From contig URQA01000148.1 of the NCBI GenBank assembly GCA_900549885.1, positions 1-5,845 of the forward strand: a stretch of DNA of 5,845 nt, in the 5' to 3' direction. Positions 5,227 through 5,845 of this stretch are shown in pieces. Source of the DNA: an uncultured Eubacteriales bacterium. GTDB taxonomy: Bacteria > Bacillota > Clostridia > Oscillospirales > Oscillospiraceae. Positions within the stretch are counted from its first letter, which is position 1, and the number at the start of each line of letters is the position of its first letter. The notes beneath the pieces are model-generated. The model had not been told where the DNA came from, did no database searches, and saw nothing but the letters and a program-made list of their open reading frames with translations. The position numbers and the translations under genes are program-made.

Positions 5227-5845
5227 ATGCCAGGCGGCGTACTCATCATTGACAAGCCGGAGGGCTGGACCTCCATGGACGTGTGCGCCAAGCTGCGGGG
5301 CATTCTCCACGAGCGACGGGTGGGCCATGGCGGCACCCTGGATCCCATGGCCACCGGGGTACTGCCGGTGTTCGTCGGGCGGGCCACCCGGGCGGTGCAG
5401 TACGCCGCCGATGGGGAGAAGGAGTACCGGGCGGTGCTCCGGCTGGGTACCGTCACCGATACCCAAGACGTCACCGGCACCGTGCTGGAGCGCCGCCTGG
5501 TGTCCGTGACCGCGCGGGAGCTGGAGGAAGCGCTGGCCGCATTCCGGGGGGATATCCTCCAGGTGCCCCCCATGTACTCCGCCCTGAAGGTAGAGGGGAA
5601 AAAGCTCTATGAGCTGGCCCGGAAGGGACGGGAGGTGGAGCGAAAGCCCCGGCCGATCACCGTCCGGGAGCTGGAGCTGGGTCGGCAGCTGAGCGGGACT
5701 GACTTTGAGCTGCGAGTGGTGTGCTCCAAGGGCACCTATGTCCGGACGCTCTGCCACGACGTGGGCCAGGCCTTGGGCTGCGGCGGCACCATGGCCGCCC
5801 TGCGGCGCACCCGGGTGGCGGGCTTCGGACTGGACCGGGCGGTGA
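5227..5845 (+). CDS. truB: tRNA pseudouridine(55) synthase (3' end beyond window)
   Basis: TruB isomerises uridine 55 in the T-loop of nearly all tRNAs to pseudouridine and also helps tRNA folding. The visible 206 codons cover most of the catalytic domain. The opening GGVLIIDKPEGWTSMDV is typical, and the catalytic motif HGGTLDPMATG carries the essential Asp at residue 39. The conserved YSALKVEGKKLYELARKG, and KGTYVRTLCHDVG near the active-site cleft, are also present. The family usually has about 290-310 residues, so about one third (including the end of the catalytic domain and any PUA-like tail) lies outside. The frame is open to the last base and shows no damage. It follows nrnA after a 59-base gap with no terminator; ribF and rpsO would be the expected next genes. 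Confidence 0.96.
   Translation, partial: MPGGVLIIDKPEGWTSMDVCAKLRGILHERRVGHGGTLDPMATGVLPVFVGRATRAVQYAADGEKEYRAVLRLGTVTDTQDVTGTVLERRLVSVTARELEEALAAFRGDILQVPPMYSALKVEGKKLYELARKGREVERKPRPITVRELELGRQLSGTDFELRVVCSKGTYVRTLCHDVGQALGCGGTMAALRRTRVAGFGLDRAV

Overview
The window looks like GC-rich chromosomal DNA from an anaerobic Firmicute, most likely a clostridial lineage in the Oscillospiraceae/Flavonifractor neighbourhood. This rests on strong AGGAGG-type ribosome binding sites, TTG starts, high-GC codon use, the clostridial gene order infB - rbfA - nrnA - truB, and the style of the encoded proteins. The genus is an inference from style, not from a database match. All genes lie on the + strand.

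Layout: (1) 1-87, the tail of an upstream gene (possibly the L7Ae-like ylxQ usually found before infB) and the infB ribosome binding site. (2) 88-2448, infB, a complete translation initiation factor IF-2 with two N-terminal IF2_N-type modules, a full G domain and the C-terminal tRNA-binding domain. (3) 2449-2793, a 345-base gap that is the most unusual part of the window. It holds a run of five hairpins (2460-2596), then a second copy of the last 14 codons and stop of infB (2598-2644), then a long GC-rich hairpin (2657-2690) and a short leader. (4) 2794-3321, a GNAT acetyltransferase resembling the streptothricin acetyltransferase SatA group. (5) 3342-3764, a 140-residue protein I do not recognise. 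(6) 3810-4199, rbfA. (7) 4202-5167, an NrnA-type DHH/DHHA1 phosphoesterase. (8) 5227-5845, truB, cut by the window end.

The core genes form a translation and RNA-maturation operon: IF-2 places initiator tRNA on the 30S subunit, RbfA matures the 30S 16S rRNA, NrnA degrades short RNA fragments, and TruB makes pseudouridine 55 in tRNA. The acetyltransferase and the unknown protein are accessory insertions between infB and rbfA, and they lie directly downstream of the duplicated infB tail.

Main discovery candidate: the infB 3' end is present twice, 195 bases apart. The copies differ at four positions, all silent (three third-codon positions and TGA versus TAA), with a hairpin-rich element between them. 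The infB frame also stays open through the element to the second stop. This looks like a palindromic repeat, or a recombined segment, that entered the end of an essential gene while supplying a replacement gene end.
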